Source of the DNA: Pseudomonadota bacterium
GTDB taxonomy: Bacteria; Pseudomonadota; Gammaproteobacteria; Burkholderiales; Thiobacillaceae
Assembly (NCBI GenBank): GCA_021821425.1
Contig: JAKACL010000062.1
Coordinates: forward strand, 1-12,227
Length of the DNA stretch: 12,227 nt
Direction of reading: 5' to 3'
Shown: piece after piece, positions 1 through 9,042 of the stretch
Layout: each line of letters opens with the position of its first letter
Position numbering within the stretch: the stretch's first letter is position 1
Notes under the pieces: model-generated
The model's database searches: none
What the model was told of the DNA's origin: nothing
Seen by the model: the letters and a program-made list of their open reading frames with translations, nothing else
Made by a program: the position numbers and the translations under genes

Positions 1-1074
<1,074 letters not shown>

Positions 1075-1076
1075 CA

Positions 1077-1129
1077 CGCCTCCTTTCTGTTCACAAAAAA
1101 GAAAACGTGAGCGCCGTTGAAAGAAAGCG
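1077..1129 (-). promoter_or_regulatory. Helix able to bury the ahcY ribosome binding site
   Basis: On the minus-strand RNA, CGCUUUCUUUC (1129-1119) can pair without a gap with GAAAGGAGGCG (1087-1077): 11 pairs, two of them G-U. The second arm contains the whole Shine-Dalgarno sequence of ahcY. The first arm starts at the last base of aptamer stem P1 and ends five bases before the 3' strand of the pseudoknot (1114-1109), which would sit in the loop. I infer this is the expression platform: without SAH the binding site is closed, and with SAH the compact aptamer disfavours the helix and translation starts. The pairing is seen; exclusion between the two folds is inferred. Confidence 0.6.
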
Positions 1130-1171
1130 TCCTGAGCCTGGCGGATGAACCGTCGCAGCGCTCCTCAGAAC
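1109..1171 (-). promoter_or_regulatory. SAH riboswitch aptamer in the ahcY leader
   Basis: Senses S-adenosylhomocysteine in the nascent ahcY mRNA; the family is known as a gene-activating switch found mainly in beta- and gammaproteobacteria. Seen on the minus strand: P1 pairs 1171-1164 with 1136-1129 (8 bp, one G-U). The conserved GAGGAGCGCTGC follows the 5' arm. P2 has CTG (1158-1156) with CAG (1140-1138) and a small CGG/CCG stem (1152-1150, 1144-1142). The pseudoknot pairs GAGCGC (1163-1158) perfectly with GCGCTC (1114-1109), so C1158 is used by one helix or the other. Sequence, order and distance to ahcY all match the family. Stem boundaries are by eye. Confidence 0.95.
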
Positions 1172-1180
1172 CGAGGCGGC

Positions 1181-1209
1181 ATTCTACCCCAGTCGGGGTC
1201 AATACCGAA
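1181..1209 (-). promoter_or_regulatory. Candidate sigma-70 promoter of ahcY
   Basis: TAGAAT at 1186-1181 is a good -10 box. At the proper 17-base spacing the -35 position (1209-1204) reads TTCGGT, a weak match. Transcription would begin near 1175, only a few bases before riboswitch stem P1, which fits a compact riboswitch leader. The 4-base loop flanked by ACCCC and GGGGT (1198-1187 area) lies inside the spacer and could be an operator or chance. The -10 is convincing, the -35 is not. Confidence 0.45.
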
Positions 1210-1454
1210 TGATCTCTGGAGAGACGCATCACATCAGCCCGGACTCAGCGATTTTTGGCGGTTCCGGCGCGGCCTTGCCGGACGTGCGCGCGACATGCAT
1301 CAATCCGGGATTGTCCATGCGCTGATTTGCGGCGCGAGGGTGGCTGCAACCCACCACAACGCACCCCGTCAGCCGCCACGACTACGCAAGCCACGTTCCG
1401 CGTGGGCTGCGCCCACCCCACCCAGCTGCCTCGCTTGCCCTGTTGGAATTCCGG
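1210..1454. other. Intergenic region with small inverted repeats, no gene seen
   Basis: This lies between the ahcY promoter and the end of the exchanger gene. I see no coding region with recognisable protein content. It holds several short hairpins: TCCGGC/GCCGGA (1263-1268 and 1277-1282), GGTGG/CCACC (1339-1343 and 1351-1355), and two that share an arm, CCACG/CGTGG (1391-1395 and 1401-1405) and GTGGGC/GCCCAC (1402-1407 and 1411-1416). None is followed by a T-run on either strand, so none is a standard intrinsic terminator. The GTGGGC-type pieces resemble the short extragenic GTGGGC...GCCCAC elements common in proteobacteria, but that is from memory and only one partial copy of each is present. 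Confidence 0.5.
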
Positions 1455-2522
1455 TTAATCCGCGACGCGCCGTCGCCGCATCAAGCTGACCACCAGGGTC
1501 ACCACGGTGAGCGGGATCACGTAGCTCAACATCATGTTGGAATAGGCCGGCAGACTGTCGTGCTGCTGCGCGGCGAGAACCAGATACAGCAGGTAAGCGG
1601 CGTAATAGCCGAGGAAGACCGCGCCTTCCCAGCGCGCAATCTCGCGCCCGGTGAGCAGGATCGGCAGGCAGGCGAAGGCGACCGCCAGCATCACCCACAG
1701 GTCGAAGTTGCGCGCCGCCTCGGGCACGTGAAGCCCGCTGGCCGACACCACGCCTGCCGCGCCCAGCACCGCCAGCAGGTTGAAAATGTTGCTGCCGACC
1801 ACGTTGCCGACGGCGATGTCGCGCTGGCCCCGCAGCGCGGCGATCAGCGAGGTGGCGATTTCCGGCATCGAGGTGCCGACCGCCACGACGGTGAGGCCGA
1901 TGACGAGATCGCTCACGCCCATCATTTTGGCGACCATCACCGCCGCGCCCACCAGCCAGTCGGCACCGAGCACCAGCAGCGCCAGGCCTGCGAGCACCAG
2001 CGCCACCTGCACGCCCCAGCGACGGTCCCAGTGGCTGGTTGGAATCTCGCTGGAGTATTCGTCCGACGTGGCCTGCGACGCGCGCCGCGACTGCACGATC
2101 AGAAACACGGTGTAGGCGATCAGCAGCGCAAACAGCAGCGCTGACTCGGCGCGGCCGATGCTGCCGTCGAGCGCCAGCGCCAGCACCAGCAGCGAGGCGC
2201 CGATCATCACCGGGACTTCCTGGCGAATGATCTGCTCATGTACCAGCAGCGGCGCGATCAGTGCGGAAATCCCCAGGATCAGCAGGACGTTGGCAATATT
2301 GCTGCCAACCACATTGCCGATCGCCAAATCGGACGAACCGGACAGGGCCGCATCGACCGAGACCGCCATTTCGGGCGCGCTGGTGCCGAACGCCACCACG
2401 GTGAGACCCACCACCAGCGGCGAAATACCCCACGACACCGCCAGCCGCGAGGCGCCGCGCACCATGACTTCGGCGCCGACGACCAGCGCCGCCAGTCCGA
2501 GCACGAACAGCAGCACCTGCAT
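1455..2522 (-). CDS. Calcium/sodium exchanger of the CaCA family (YrbG-like)
   Basis: Inner-membrane cation antiporter, probably exporting Ca2+ in exchange for Na+ or H+; the ion pair cannot be told from sequence. It has the two inverted alpha repeats that define the family. Counting from the upstream ATG at 2528, GTSAPE lies at 48-53 with GNVVGSN at 71-77, and GTSMPE at 218-223 with GNVVGSN at 241-247; both carry the ion-binding glutamates. About ten hydrophobic segments are present, with a charged cytoplasmic loop at about 147-170. Full length is normal. Two starts are possible. The ATG at 2528 is one base from AAGG (2533-2530), while the ATG at 2522 is seven bases away, so I prefer 2522. 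The metK stop is nine bases upstream and overlaps that ribosome binding site, so the two genes are probably cotranscribed and translationally linked. Confidence 0.93.
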   Translation of the reverse strand: MQVLLFVLGLAALVVGAEVMVRGASRLAVSWGISPLVVGLTVVAFGTSAPEMAVSVDAALSGSSDLAIGNVVGSNIANVLLILGISALIAPLLVHEQIIRQEVPVMIGASLLVLALALDGSIGRAESALLFALLIAYTVFLIVQSRRASQATSDEYSSEIPTSHWDRRWGVQVALVLAGLALLVLGADWLVGAAVMVAKMMGVSDLVIGLTVVAVGTSMPEIATSLIAALRGQRDIAVGNVVGSNIFNLLAVLGAAGVVSASGLHVPEAARNFDLWVMLAVAFACLPILLTGREIARWEGAVFLGYYAAYLLYLVLAAQQHDSLPAYSNMMLSYVIPLTVVTLVVSLMRRRRVAD

Positions 2523-2531
2523 CAGCATGCC

Positions 2532-3698
<1,167 letters not shown>

Positions 3699-3702
3699 GA
3701 CT

Positions 3703-3756
3703 GCTCCTGTTGTCCCGGTTAGATGTTGCGCAACCGGCTCGGGGGACCAACGGAGC
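3703..3756 (-). promoter_or_regulatory. Long hairpin covering the metK ribosome binding site
   Basis: The 54 bases just before the metK start form a near-perfect inverted repeat. On the plus strand, 3703-3707 pairs with 3752-3756, 3709-3712 with 3748-3751, and 3713-3716 with 3743-3746. That is 13 Watson-Crick pairs interrupted only by single-base bulges at 3708 and 3747. Inside, GGTT (3717-3720) pairs with AACC (3732-3735) around an 11-base loop; this inner stem could instead extend to CCGGTT/AACCGG (3715-3720, 3732-3737) by taking two pairs from the outer stem. In the mRNA the outer stem contains the AGGAG site (3708-3704), so it should hinder translation. It resembles no SAM riboswitch class I can name. 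The pairing is seen; a regulatory role is inferred. Confidence 0.65.
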
Positions 3757-3821
3757 GGCGACGCTTTAGCTGTATTTGTATCCCGCCCGCAAGTTGTCAA
3801 GATTAACGCGGCGGCGACCGT

Positions 3822-3851
3822 ATTGTGCCGCGCCCCCGCCCCGGCCGTCAA
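3822..3851 (-). promoter_or_regulatory. Candidate sigma-70 promoter of metK
   Basis: TTGACG (3851-3846) and CACAAT (3827-3822) are 18 bases apart, a reasonable match to the consensus. It would give a leader of about 115 bases that includes the hairpin at 3756-3703. A second possibility lies closer: a perfect TTGACA at 3800-3795 with TACAAAT at 3780-3774, but that spacing (14 bases) is too short. The first is my choice; both may be false. Confidence 0.45.
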
Positions 3852-3911
3852 TTCCCACAGGGGGGCCCCGATCCATTCCGGGCGCAAACCGGTGTGGCGT
3901 CGTCTGTTCGC

Positions 3912-4784
3912 GTGACCGTCCTGTTCAAGCTGCTGGCCCGCTTGCCGCTGCCGCTGCTGCACGGCCTGGGCATCGTGCTCGGCTGGCTGATCTACTGGGC
4001 GCCGGGGCGGCATGCCGCGCGCATGCGCAGCAACCTCTTCGACAGCGGGATCTGCACGCCGGGACGCGACTGCAGGCGCCTGTTGCGCCGCACCATCGGC
4101 GAATCCGGCAAGGCCATCGTCGAATTGCTGCCGGTGTGGCTGCGCCCGTATGACAAGGTGCTGAAGCTGGTCCGCGACACCCGCGGCTGGGAGCACATCG
4201 ACGCCGCCCGCGCCGCCGGCAAGGGCGTGATCGTCATCGCGCCGCATATCGGCTGCTTCGAAATGATCAACCAGTACTACGCGGCGCGCCACCCCTTCAC
4301 TGCGATGTACAAGCCGCCGCGCCAGCCGGTGCTAGATGCGCTGATGCTGTCGGGGCGCCAGCGCGGCCAGGCGACGCTGGTGCCGACCGACCTGTCCGGC
4401 GTGCGCGCGCTGCTGGCGGCGCTGAATCGCCACGAAGGTATCGGCATCCTGCCCGACCAGGTGGCCACCGGCGGCGACGGCGTATGGGCACCGTTTTTCG
4501 GCCGCCCGGCCTATACGCCGACGCTGGTTGCCAGCCTGCAGCGCAAGACCGGCGCGGCCGCGTTCTTCGTCGCGGCCGAACGCCTGAGCTGGGGGCGCGG
4601 CTACCGCCTGCATGCGACGCCGGTGGACGGCGACCTGCCCGCAGACAAGACCGCCGCCGCGGTTCGCATCAACCAGGGGGTGGAAGCGGTGGTGCGGCGC
4701 TTCCCCGCGCAGTACATGTGGAGCTACAACCGCCACAAGCGGCCGGGCAGCGCGCCCGACCCGTACGACCCCACTGCCGCATGA
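3912..4784 (+). CDS. Lipid A acyltransferase, LpxL/LpxM (HtrB) family, first copy
   Basis: Inner-membrane enzyme that transfers a secondary fatty acyl chain from acyl-ACP to the lipid A precursor on the cytoplasmic face. 290 residues from a GTG at 3912, normal for the family. Seen: an N-terminal hydrophobic anchor (about 3-30), the catalytic HX4E motif (His112 to Glu117 in APHIGCFE), LPDQ (180-183) followed by the PFFG segment, and the closing [13 protein letters not shown]. The frame also opens at a GTG at 3825, but the extra 29 residues are Pro/Arg-rich and precede the natural membrane anchor, so I reject that start. No clear ribosome binding site precedes 3912. First gene of a seven-gene operon and divergent from metK. 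Which acyl position it modifies (LpxL- or LpxM-like) cannot be told. Confidence 0.93.
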   Translation: MTVLFKLLARLPLPLLHGLGIVLGWLIYWAPGRHAARMRSNLFDSGICTPGRDCRRLLRRTIGESGKAIVELLPVWLRPYDKVLKLVRDTRGWEHIDAARAAGKGVIVIAPHIGCFEMINQYYAARHPFTAMYKPPRQPVLDALMLSGRQRGQATLVPTDLSGVRALLAALNRHEGIGILPDQVATGGDGVWAPFFGRPAYTPTLVASLQRKTGAAAFFVAAERLSWGRGYRLHATPVDGDLPADKTAAAVRINQGVEAVVRRFPAQYMWSYNRHKRPGSAPDPYDPTAA

Positions 4785-5695
4785 AGTCTGCGCCCGCCGA
4801 GAGCCTGTGGCGTCCGTCGCTGCTGCCCCTCTGGTTCAGCATGGGCGCCTTATGGCTGCTGCACTGGCTGCCGCTGCCGCTGCAGGCGGCGCTCGGCAAT
4901 GCGGTCGGCTGGCTGCTGGCGATGAAGCCCGGGCGCCGGCGGCGTATCGTCGCCACCAATCTCGCGCTGTGTTTTCCCGAGGCGTCGATTGCGACGCGCC
5001 GCCGCTGGTTGCGGCAGACCTTTCAGGCCTCGATGCGCGCGGTGCTGGAACACGGCGTGCTGTGGTGGGGCTCGGAGGCGCGGCTGCGCCGCCTGATCAA
5101 GATCGACAATCCGGAAGCCGCACTGGGCGACGGCGCGCGGCCGGTGATCTGGCTGGCGCCGCATTTCGTCGGCCTCGACATGGGCGGCGTGCGGCTGACC
5201 ATGGACCGCCAGATTGTCTCGATCTACGCGCCGTCCAAGGACCCGGTGACCGACCGCTTCATGCAGCGCGGCCGCAGCCGATTTTTTCCGATCACGCTGA
5301 TTGCGCGCGGAGAAGGCATCAAGCCCGCGCTGAAAGCGCTCAAGCGGCATCTACCCTTCTATTATCTGCCGGACCAGGACTACGGCCGCCGCAACGCCGA
5401 ATTCGTGCCCTTCTTCGGCGTGCCGGCCGCCACGGTATCGGCGCTGCCGCGCCTGGCAAAGCTCGCCGGCGCGCAGATCGTCCCGGTCGTCACCCGCCAG
5501 CTGCCGTGGGGACGCGGCTACGCAGTGCATTTCTACCCCCCGTGGGAGGACTACCCGGGCGATGACGTTGTCGCCGACGTCGCCCGCATGAACGCGTTCA
5601 TCGAGGAACGCATCCGCGAAATGCCGGCGCAGTACCTGTGGCTGCACCGCCGCTTCAAGACCCGACCGGTGGGCGAACCCAGCTTCTATGACTGA
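4781..5695 (+). CDS. Lipid A acyltransferase, LpxL/LpxM (HtrB) family, second copy
   Basis: Paralogue of the gene before it, with which it shares an ATGA start/stop overlap. Adds a secondary acyl chain to lipid A from the cytoplasmic side of the inner membrane. 304 residues. Seen: a hydrophobic N-terminus (about 13-47), basic GRRRR (51-55), catalytic HX4D (His128 to Asp133 in APHFVGLD), YYLPDQDYG (194-202) and the family's end motif MPAQYLWLHRRFKTRP (from 281). That last stretch is closer to classical LpxL/HtrB than the first copy, whose motif is HX4E. The pair probably adds the two secondary chains of a hexa-acyl lipid A; the order is unknown. Its last eight bases overlap the next gene. Confidence 0.94.
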   Translation: MKSAPAESLWRPSLLPLWFSMGALWLLHWLPLPLQAALGNAVGWLLAMKPGRRRRIVATNLALCFPEASIATRRRWLRQTFQASMRAVLEHGVLWWGSEARLRRLIKIDNPEAALGDGARPVIWLAPHFVGLDMGGVRLTMDRQIVSIYAPSKDPVTDRFMQRGRSRFFPITLIARGEGIKPALKALKRHLPFYYLPDQDYGRRNAEFVPFFGVPAATVSALPRLAKLAGAQIVPVVTRQLPWGRGYAVHFYPPWEDYPGDDVVADVARMNAFIEERIREMPAQYLWLHRRFKTRPVGEPSFYD

Positions 5696-6191
5696 CGCAC
5701 AGCCCAGCGTGCAGCGGCTGACAGCAGCCGATGTCGACGCGGTTTGCGCGCTGGCGCGCACGGTCTGGCAGGCCACCTACCCGACGCTGATTTCGCAGGC
5801 GCAGATCGACGCCATGCTGGCGGATCGCTACGCGCCGCAGCGCATCCGCGCGCAATTGGGCGATCCGCGCCAGGCCTGGTGGGTGGCGCTGCAGGGCGCC
5901 GTTCCTGTCGGGTTTGCCCACGTGATGCTGGAAGATACGCGCTGCAAGCTCGACAAACTCTACGTCCACCCGGATCATCAGCGCCAGGGCATCGGCGCCG
6001 CCCTGCTGAACGCGTGTGCCGACTGGGCGCGCGCGCACCCGGCGCGCCAGCTGTGGCTGCAGGTCAACCGCGGCAATGCGCAGGCGATCCGCGCCTACGA
6101 GCAATACGGCTTTCGCATCGTCGAATCGCGCGTGTTCGAACTCGGCGGCGGTTTCGTGATGGACGACTACCTGATGGAGCGGGCCTTATGA
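5688..6191 (+). CDS. GNAT family N-acetyltransferase, substrate unknown
   Basis: Acetyl-CoA-dependent acetyltransferase of the GNAT fold; target (amine, peptide N-terminus or small molecule) not predictable. 167 residues, one domain. Acetyl-CoA motif A is clear: LYVHPDHQRQGIGAALL (91-107) with the Q/RxxGxG core at 98-103. Motif B follows: VNRGNAQAIRAYEQYGF (126-142). The N-terminal RLTAADVDAVCALARTVW is typical too. The ATG at 5688 lies inside the end of the acyltransferase gene (8-base overlap), and its stop overlaps the next start as ATGA, so it is translationally coupled in the operon. No ribosome binding site stands out. Confidence 0.9.
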   Translation: MTDAQPSVQRLTAADVDAVCALARTVWQATYPTLISQAQIDAMLADRYAPQRIRAQLGDPRQAWWVALQGAVPVGFAHVMLEDTRCKLDKLYVHPDHQRQGIGAALLNACADWARAHPARQLWLQVNRGNAQAIRAYEQYGFRIVESRVFELGGGFVMDDYLMERAL

Positions 6192-6616
6192 GTTTTGCCA
6201 ACCCCGACGACAACGCCCTGCGCGCGCTGCTGAAAAGCGTGAAGACCATCGCCGTGGTCGGCCTGTCGCCGCAGCCCGCGCGTCCAAGCTACCGTGTGGC
6301 GCAGGCAATGCAGCGCTACGGCTACCGCATCGTGCCGGTGCGGCCGCTGGTGGACACGGTGCTGGACGAGCAGGCGTATGCCAGCCTCGCCGACATTCCG
6401 TTTGCGGTGGATCTGGTCGACGTGTTTCGCGCCGCCGAGCATGTGCCGTCTATCGTCGCGCAATGCCTGGCGCTACACTCCACGCACCGGCCATTTTTGT
6501 GGATCCAGGAAGGCATCGTGCATGAGGCCGCCGCGCGCGAAGCGCAGGCCGGCGGCCTGACGGTGGTGATGGACCGCTGCATCTTGAAGGATTACATCAG
6601 GCTGATGACTGCATGA
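6188..6616 (+). CDS. CoA-binding domain protein, YccU-like
   Basis: Small single-domain protein with the Rossmann-type CoA-binding fold found in succinyl-CoA ligase alpha subunits; the family's cellular role is not settled. 142 residues, the usual size. Seen: IAVVGLS (21-27) as the nucleotide loop, ARPSYRV (31-37), YRIVPVRP (46-53), DLVDVFR (75-81), WIQEGI (105-110) and [11 protein letters not shown] (126-136), all in family order. The conserved cysteine is Cys131. Starts in an ATGA overlap with the acetyltransferase and ends in another with dapF, so it is coupled on both sides. Lying beside an acetyl-CoA-using enzyme may be coincidence. Confidence 0.93.
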   Translation: MSFANPDDNALRALLKSVKTIAVVGLSPQPARPSYRVAQAMQRYGYRIVPVRPLVDTVLDEQAYASLADIPFAVDLVDVFRAAEHVPSIVAQCLALHSTHRPFLWIQEGIVHEAAAREAQAGGLTVVMDRCILKDYIRLMTA

Positions 6617-7461
6617 ACACCGCAAACGGAACACGGCTGCGCTTCACCAAAATGCACGGCCTGGGCAACGACTTCGTCGTGCTCGACGGCATCAATCAGG
6701 CGGTCGCGCTCACGCCCGCGCAGGCCCGTCATATCGCCGACCGCCATTTCGGCATCGGCTGCGACCAGATCCTGCTGGTCGAACGCGCCACCCGCGCCGA
6801 CGCCGATTTCCGCTACCGCATCTTCAACGCCGATGGCGGCGAGGTGGAACAGTGCGGCAACGGCGCGCGCTGCTTCGTGCGCTTCGTGCACGACAAGGGC
6901 TTGACCGACAAGACCGCGATCCGCGTGGAAACCGCGTCCGGCCTGATCGAGCCGCGCCTGCTCGACAACGGCCAGGTGCGGGTGGACATGGGCGCACCGC
7001 GCTTTGCACCGGCCGACATTCCGTTCGTGGCCGAGGCCGAGGCGCCGACCTATGCATTGAAAGTCGGCCAGCATGTCGTCGACATCGCCGCGCTGTCGAT
7101 GGGCAATCCGCACGCGGTGCTGCGGGTGAACGACCTCGACAGCGCCCCGGTCGACATCCTCGGCGCCGCGATCGAATCGCACCCGCGTTTTCCGCAGCGC
7201 GTCAACGCTGGCTTCATGCAGGTGCTCACCGCCCACGACATCCGCCTGCGCGTATTCGAGCGCGGCGCCGGCGAAACGCTGGCCTGCGGCACCGGCGCCT
7301 GCGCCGCCGCGGTCGCCGGCATCCGCCAGGGCTGGCTTGCCAGCCCGGTCAGCGTGCACACACAGGGCGGCGACCTCGTCATCGAATGGGCGGGCGTCGG
7401 CCAGCCGGTTTACATGACCGGCCCCGCCGAAACCGTTTTTGAGGGAGAAATCGAAATCTAA
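6613..7461 (+). CDS. dapF: Diaminopimelate epimerase
   Basis: Converts LL- to meso-diaminopimelate without cofactor, supplying the peptidoglycan cross-linker and the direct precursor of lysine. 282 residues, normal length. The two catalytic cysteines are present in their signatures: Cys81 in [16 protein letters not shown] (72-87) and Cys225 in [13 protein letters not shown] (218-230). MHGLGNDF (14-21) is the usual N-terminal substrate loop, and the MGNPHAV stretch (163-169) is intact. The ATG overlaps the stop of the previous gene. Its stop overlaps the next start by one base (TAATG). The order dapF, DUF484, xerC is conserved in beta- and gammaproteobacteria. Confidence 0.98.
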   Translation: MNTANGTRLRFTKMHGLGNDFVVLDGINQAVALTPAQARHIADRHFGIGCDQILLVERATRADADFRYRIFNADGGEVEQCGNGARCFVRFVHDKGLTDKTAIRVETASGLIEPRLLDNGQVRVDMGAPRFAPADIPFVAEAEAPTYALKVGQHVVDIAALSMGNPHAVLRVNDLDSAPVDILGAAIESHPRFPQRVNAGFMQVLTAHDIRLRVFERGAGETLACGTGACAAAVAGIRQGWLASPVSVHTQGGDLVIEWAGVGQPVYMTGPAETVFEGEIEI

Positions 7462-8150
7462 TGGACATGCAACCCACCCCGCTGGACACCGCCCTGCATC
7501 CGCAGGCCATCGCCGACTTTCTGACCCGGCATCCCAATTTCTTCAACGACTTTCCGATGCTGCTGGCGGAACTGAACATCCCGCATCCGCACGGCACCCA
7601 TGCGGTATCGATGAGCGAGCGCCAGCTGATCGCGATGCGCGACAAGGTGCGCATGCTGGAGAACAAGCTGGCCGAGCTGATCCAGTTCGGCGAGGAAAAC
7701 GATGGTATTTCCGAAAAGCTGCATGCGCTCACGCTGGCGCTGCTGGCCGTGCGCACGCCGCAGGACCTGCTGGCCGCGCTGGCGCTGCATCTGCGCGAAG
7801 GCTTTGCGGTGCCGCACCACGCGCTGCGGGCATGGAACCTCGCGCCGGACGGTGCCACCGACCTGGCCAATCCGGTCGCGCAAGCCGTGCGCGACAGCAC
7901 CGCCGCGATGGCGCAGCCGGTGTGCGGCGTGCTGGCGGTCAACGACGCCAGCGAATGGTTCGGCGAAGTGTCGCCGCATCTGCGCGCGTTTGCCTGCATT
8001 CCGCTGCGGCCCGCGCCCGGCGTGGCGCCGGTCGGGCTCCTGGTGCTGGCCTCGGAAGAAGCCAAGCGCTTTTATGCCGGCATGGGGACGCTGTATCTTG
8101 AACGGCTGGGCCAGCTGATCGGGGCCACGCTGGTACGGATGCAGGGGTAA
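7461..8150 (+). CDS. DUF484 family protein, GAF-like
   Basis: Conserved protein of unsettled function, counterpart of YigA between dapF and xerC of Escherichia coli. 229 residues. Seen: the N-terminal IADFLTRHPNFFNDFP segment (from about 17), then HPHGTHAVSMSERQL (42-56), then a helical, probably coiled-coil stretch RDKVRMLENKLAELIQFGEEND (60-81). The C-terminal part from about 90 has a GAF-like pattern ending in GLLVLASEEAKRFYAGMGTLYL (193-214), which is diagnostic. The start at 7461 shares one base with the dapF stop; an ATG two codons later (7467) is equally possible. One base separates it from xerC. No ligand-binding residues can be named. Confidence 0.92.
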   Translation: MDMQPTPLDTALHPQAIADFLTRHPNFFNDFPMLLAELNIPHPHGTHAVSMSERQLIAMRDKVRMLENKLAELIQFGEENDGISEKLHALTLALLAVRTPQDLLAALALHLREGFAVPHHALRAWNLAPDGATDLANPVAQAVRDSTAAMAQPVCGVLAVNDASEWFGEVSPHLRAFACIPLRPAPGVAPVGLLVLASEEAKRFYAGMGTLYLERLGQLIGATLVRMQG

Positions 8151-8151
8151 C

Positions 8152-9042
8152 ATGCCGGTGAGCGCAGTCGCGCAATACCTGCAGCACCTCGCCGCCGAGC
8201 GGCGCCTGTCGCCGCATACGGTCGCGGCCTACCAGCGCGATCTGGCCAACCTGACCCGGATGGCCGCACAAAAACCGCTGGCCGAACTCACCGTCGCCGA
8301 CATCCGCGGCGCCATCGTCAGGCTGCGCAGCCAGGGCCTGTCGGCCGCCAGCGTGGCGCGGCAATTGTCGAGCTGGCGCGGGTTCTATACCTTTGCCTGC
8401 CGCCGGCTCGGTTTTGCCGGCAACCCCTGCCTCGGCCTGCGCCCGCCCAAGGCGGCCAAGGCATTGCCGGACATTCTGTCGCCCGACACCTGCAGCCAGC
8501 TGTTCGACCGCGCGCCCGAAGCGGACGACGCACTCGCCGCACGCGACCGCGCGATGTTCGAGCTGTTCTATTCGTCCGGCCTGCGCCTGGCGGAACTCAC
8601 CGGGCTCGATCTCGACGACGTCAACTTGCAGTCGGGCGAGGCGCAGGTCACCGGCAAAGGCCGCAAAACCCGCATCGTGCCGGTGGGGCAGGCCGCGCTC
8701 GACGCCCTGTCGGCGTGGCTGCCGCAGCGCCAGGCGCTGCTGCGCGACCCCACCCCCGCATTGTTCATCGGCCAGCATGGCGGCCGTCTCAGCCCGCGCA
8801 GCGTGCAACTGCGGCTCGACCGCTGGGCGCGGCTGGCCGGGCTCGGCCAGCACGTGCACCCGCACCTGCTGCGTCATGCGTTTGCCACCCACGTGCTGCA
8901 GTCGTCCGGCGACCTGCGCGCAGTGCAGGAAATGCTCGGCCATGCCAGCATCAGCACTACCCAGGTCTACACCCACCTCGACTGGCAGCACCTCGCCAAG
9001 GTCTACGACCAGGCGCATCCGCGCGCGCGCAAGAAAGGCTGA
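8152..9042 (+). CDS. xerC: Site-specific tyrosine recombinase XerC
   Basis: With XerD it resolves chromosome dimers at dif near the replication terminus, under control of FtsK. 296 residues, the standard size. N-terminal SAM-like DNA-binding domain (about 1-85), catalytic domain from about 105. The active-site set is complete: Arg145 in SSGLRLAEL, Lys169 in GKGRKTR, His238 and Arg241 in HPHLLRH, His264 in MLGHASISTT and nucleophile Tyr273 in QVYTH. Size, motifs and position behind dapF and DUF484 identify the housekeeping enzyme rather than a phage or integron integrase. Last gene of the operon; no terminator hairpin with a T-run follows. The 89 bases after it hold nothing I can name. Confidence 0.97.
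   Translation: MPVSAVAQYLQHLAAERRLSPHTVAAYQRDLANLTRMAAQKPLAELTVADIRGAIVRLRSQGLSAASVARQLSSWRGFYTFACRRLGFAGNPCLGLRPPKAAKALPDILSPDTCSQLFDRAPEADDALAARDRAMFELFYSSGLRLAELTGLDLDDVNLQSGEAQVTGKGRKTRIVPVGQAALDALSAWLPQRQALLRDPTPALFIGQHGGRLSPRSVQLRLDRWARLAGLGQHVHPHLLRHAFATHVLQSSGDLRAVQEMLGHASISTTQVYTHLDWQHLAKVYDQAHPRARKKG

Noticed and set aside
1197..1202. TTGACC as the -35 box of ahcY
   Set aside because: Only 10 bases separate it from TAGAAT at 1186-1181, too close for a sigma-70 promoter.
1263..1282. TCCGGC/GCCGGA hairpin as an intrinsic terminator
   Set aside because: No T-run follows on either strand; the nearby ATTTTT lies on the wrong side for the plus strand and reads as A's on the minus strand.
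1145..1489. Short plus-strand frames across the riboswitch and intergenic region
   Set aside because: They run antisense through a convincing riboswitch and its promoter, lack a ribosome binding site and show no protein-like pattern.
3825..3911. Longer GTG start for the first acyltransferase
   Set aside because: Adds 29 Pro/Arg-rich residues before the usual membrane anchor; the family begins where the GTG at 3912 would start.
3699..4292. Upstream extension of the metK frame by about 198 codons
   Set aside because: It runs through the divergent acyltransferase gene, has no family similarity, and the ATG at 3698 has a ribosome binding site and the standard MetK N-terminus.
8152..9042. Tyrosine recombinase as a sign of a mobile element
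   Set aside because: Size, motifs and the dapF-DUF484-xerC order mark it as housekeeping XerC; no att repeats, phage or integron genes are nearby.
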